Shown: positions 5,614-6,264 of the stretch, piece by piece
Layout: every line of letters begins with the position of its first letter
How positions within the stretch are numbered: the first letter of the stretch is position 1
Assembly: GCA_021205045.1 (NCBI GenBank)
Contig: JAJPYH010000114.1
Coordinates: forward strand, 1-6,264
DNA: 6,264 nt
Direction: 5' to 3'
Source of the DNA: Lachnospiraceae bacterium
Lineage (GTDB): Bacteria; Bacillota; Clostridia; Lachnospirales; Lachnospiraceae
Notes under the pieces: generated by a model
What the model was told of the DNA's origin: nothing
The model's database searches: none
Seen by the model: the letters and a program-made list of their open reading frames with translations, nothing else
Program-made: the position numbers and the translations under genes

Positions 5614-6102
5614 CGCATCTGTGGCGGCAGCGTCAAAATCCACACCATTGAACTTCCTCATCAGGTCCGCATGATACGGAATCTCAAAATCAGGCACTAC
5701 CGGTTCTCCATACCGGGTAATCTCCACGTTTTCAGAATCATCCCTGCCGATGGGAACAGAAGGATCAATGATATTTGGAATAACCATCATGATCTTTGTG
5801 ATCTTTTCCTGAAGCTCCTTTTCAGAAGCTTCCAGTTCAGTCAGCCTTTCAGCGCTTGCCGCCACCTCAGCCTTTTTGGCTTCAGCTTCCTCTTTTTTGC
5901 CCTGGCCCATCAGACGGCCAATCTCTTTCGCATTTTTATTCTTGGCCGCACGAATGGCGTCAGCCTCTTTCTGTGCGTTTCGCCTTGCCTCGTCCAGTTC
6001 GATCACTTCATCTACCAGGGGAAGCTTTTCATCCTGGAATTTCTTTTTTATATTTTCCTTTACCAGTTCCGGATTTTCTCTCAAAAGTTTAATATCAATC
6101 AT
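5611..6102 (-). CDS. serS: Seryl-tRNA synthetase, N-terminal part (ends at in-frame TGA)
   Basis: The ATG at 6102 has GAGGGG six bases upstream. The 163 residues start MIDIKLLRENPELVKENIKKK, a typical SerRS opening. Residues about 30-105 are the long Ala/Glu/Lys-rich helical hairpin (RRNAQKEADAIRAAKNKNAK to TELEASEKELQEKI) that reaches out to grip the long variable arm of tRNA-Ser. The start of the catalytic domain follows (MVIPNIIDPSVPIG, then HADLMRKFNGVDFD). The frame stops at TGA before NGFYYL. Reading through would give a 427-residue enzyme, the usual length. Because serS is normally essential, the lesion may be a sequence error, a recent mutation with a second serS elsewhere, or read through. 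The upstream 6103-6264 is A/T-rich with no T-box antiterminator motif visible. Confidence 0.88.
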   Translation of the reverse strand: MIDIKLLRENPELVKENIKKKFQDEKLPLVDEVIELDEARRNAQKEADAIRAAKNKNAKEIGRLMGQGKKEEAEAKKAEVAASAERLTELEASEKELQEKITKIMMVIPNIIDPSVPIGRDDSENVEITRYGEPVVPDFEIPYHADLMRKFNGVDFDAAATDA

Positions 6103-6264
6103 GATTTGCCCCTCTTTTTATTTCTACTCTGACAGCGTTCATTGCATCACATTTGTATTTACACTTACAGATGCATAACCGTCAGGAATATGGCAGTTTC
6201 AAATACCAACCTATTCTAGTACATCGAATAATAATTAACTGGCTATACCTTCATTTGATTTTAT
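6103..6264 (-). promoter_or_regulatory. Leader/promoter region of serS
   Basis: This 162-base gene-free stretch holds the serS ribosome binding site (GAGGGG, complement of 6109-6114). A -10-like TAGAAT lies inside TACTAGAATAGG on the minus strand, without a good -35, and a TTGAAA further downstream has no good -10. A short GCATC/GATGC inverted repeat spans 6144-6174. The T-box motif common before clostridial serS genes is not seen, although the leader could begin outside the window. Confidence 0.3.

Noticed and set aside
5257..6132. A long plus-strand open frame opposite serS.
   Set aside because: It is antisense to clearly recognisable SerRS sequence, is rich in His/Phe/Leu from the complementary strand and has no ribosome binding site. 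The same applies to the other plus-strand frames in the window.

Overview
The window looks like a low-to-medium GC member of the Clostridia, most likely Lachnospiraceae. This rests on the clostridial type of seryl-tRNA synthetase, a DUF3881-like protein (a family I associate with Lachnospiraceae), strong AGGAGG-type ribosome binding sites and Gram-positive style terminators. It is an inference from family resemblance. Every gene I can support lies on the minus strand, so transcription runs from high to low coordinates.

In transcription order: serS (6102 to 4819) reads as one full-length seryl-tRNA synthetase except for a single in-frame TGA at codon 164. It is followed by a 64-base structured intergenic element, then the DUF3881-like gene (4726 to 3851), then a tRNA-Arg(CCT) gene (3834 to 3761) with a clear terminator. 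Beyond the terminator is a 35-codon remnant of a Fic-domain gene that keeps the complete Fic signature motif. Next come kptA (RNA 2'-phosphotransferase) and a small stand-alone Smr-domain gene, overlapping by one base and so probably translationally coupled. After an intergenic region with a 12-base inverted repeat come a flavin reductase-like gene and a WYL-type transcriptional regulator. The regulator is split into an HTH half and a WYL half by an apparent one-base deletion near position 1529. Last is a lipoprotein of unknown function, ended by a strong terminator at 54-96.

The lipoprotein gene is bracketed by two 54-base direct repeats (101-154 and 871-924, 51/54 identical). Each carries a perfect GAAC-N4-GTTC palindrome, the form of the Firmicutes LexA/SOS box.

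The genes do not form one obvious pathway. serS, the DUF3881 gene and the tRNA are a housekeeping block. kptA and smr are a plausible RNA-processing pair. The flavin reductase and WYL regulator may form a regulator/enzyme pair. Three of the nine protein-coding loci are broken: serS by a nonsense codon, the WYL gene by a frameshift, and fic by truncation. The serS lesion is the most surprising because the gene should be essential. I see no CRISPR array, insertion sequence or integrase. The most unusual items are the serS TGA, the paired SOS-box repeats and the kptA-smr coupling.
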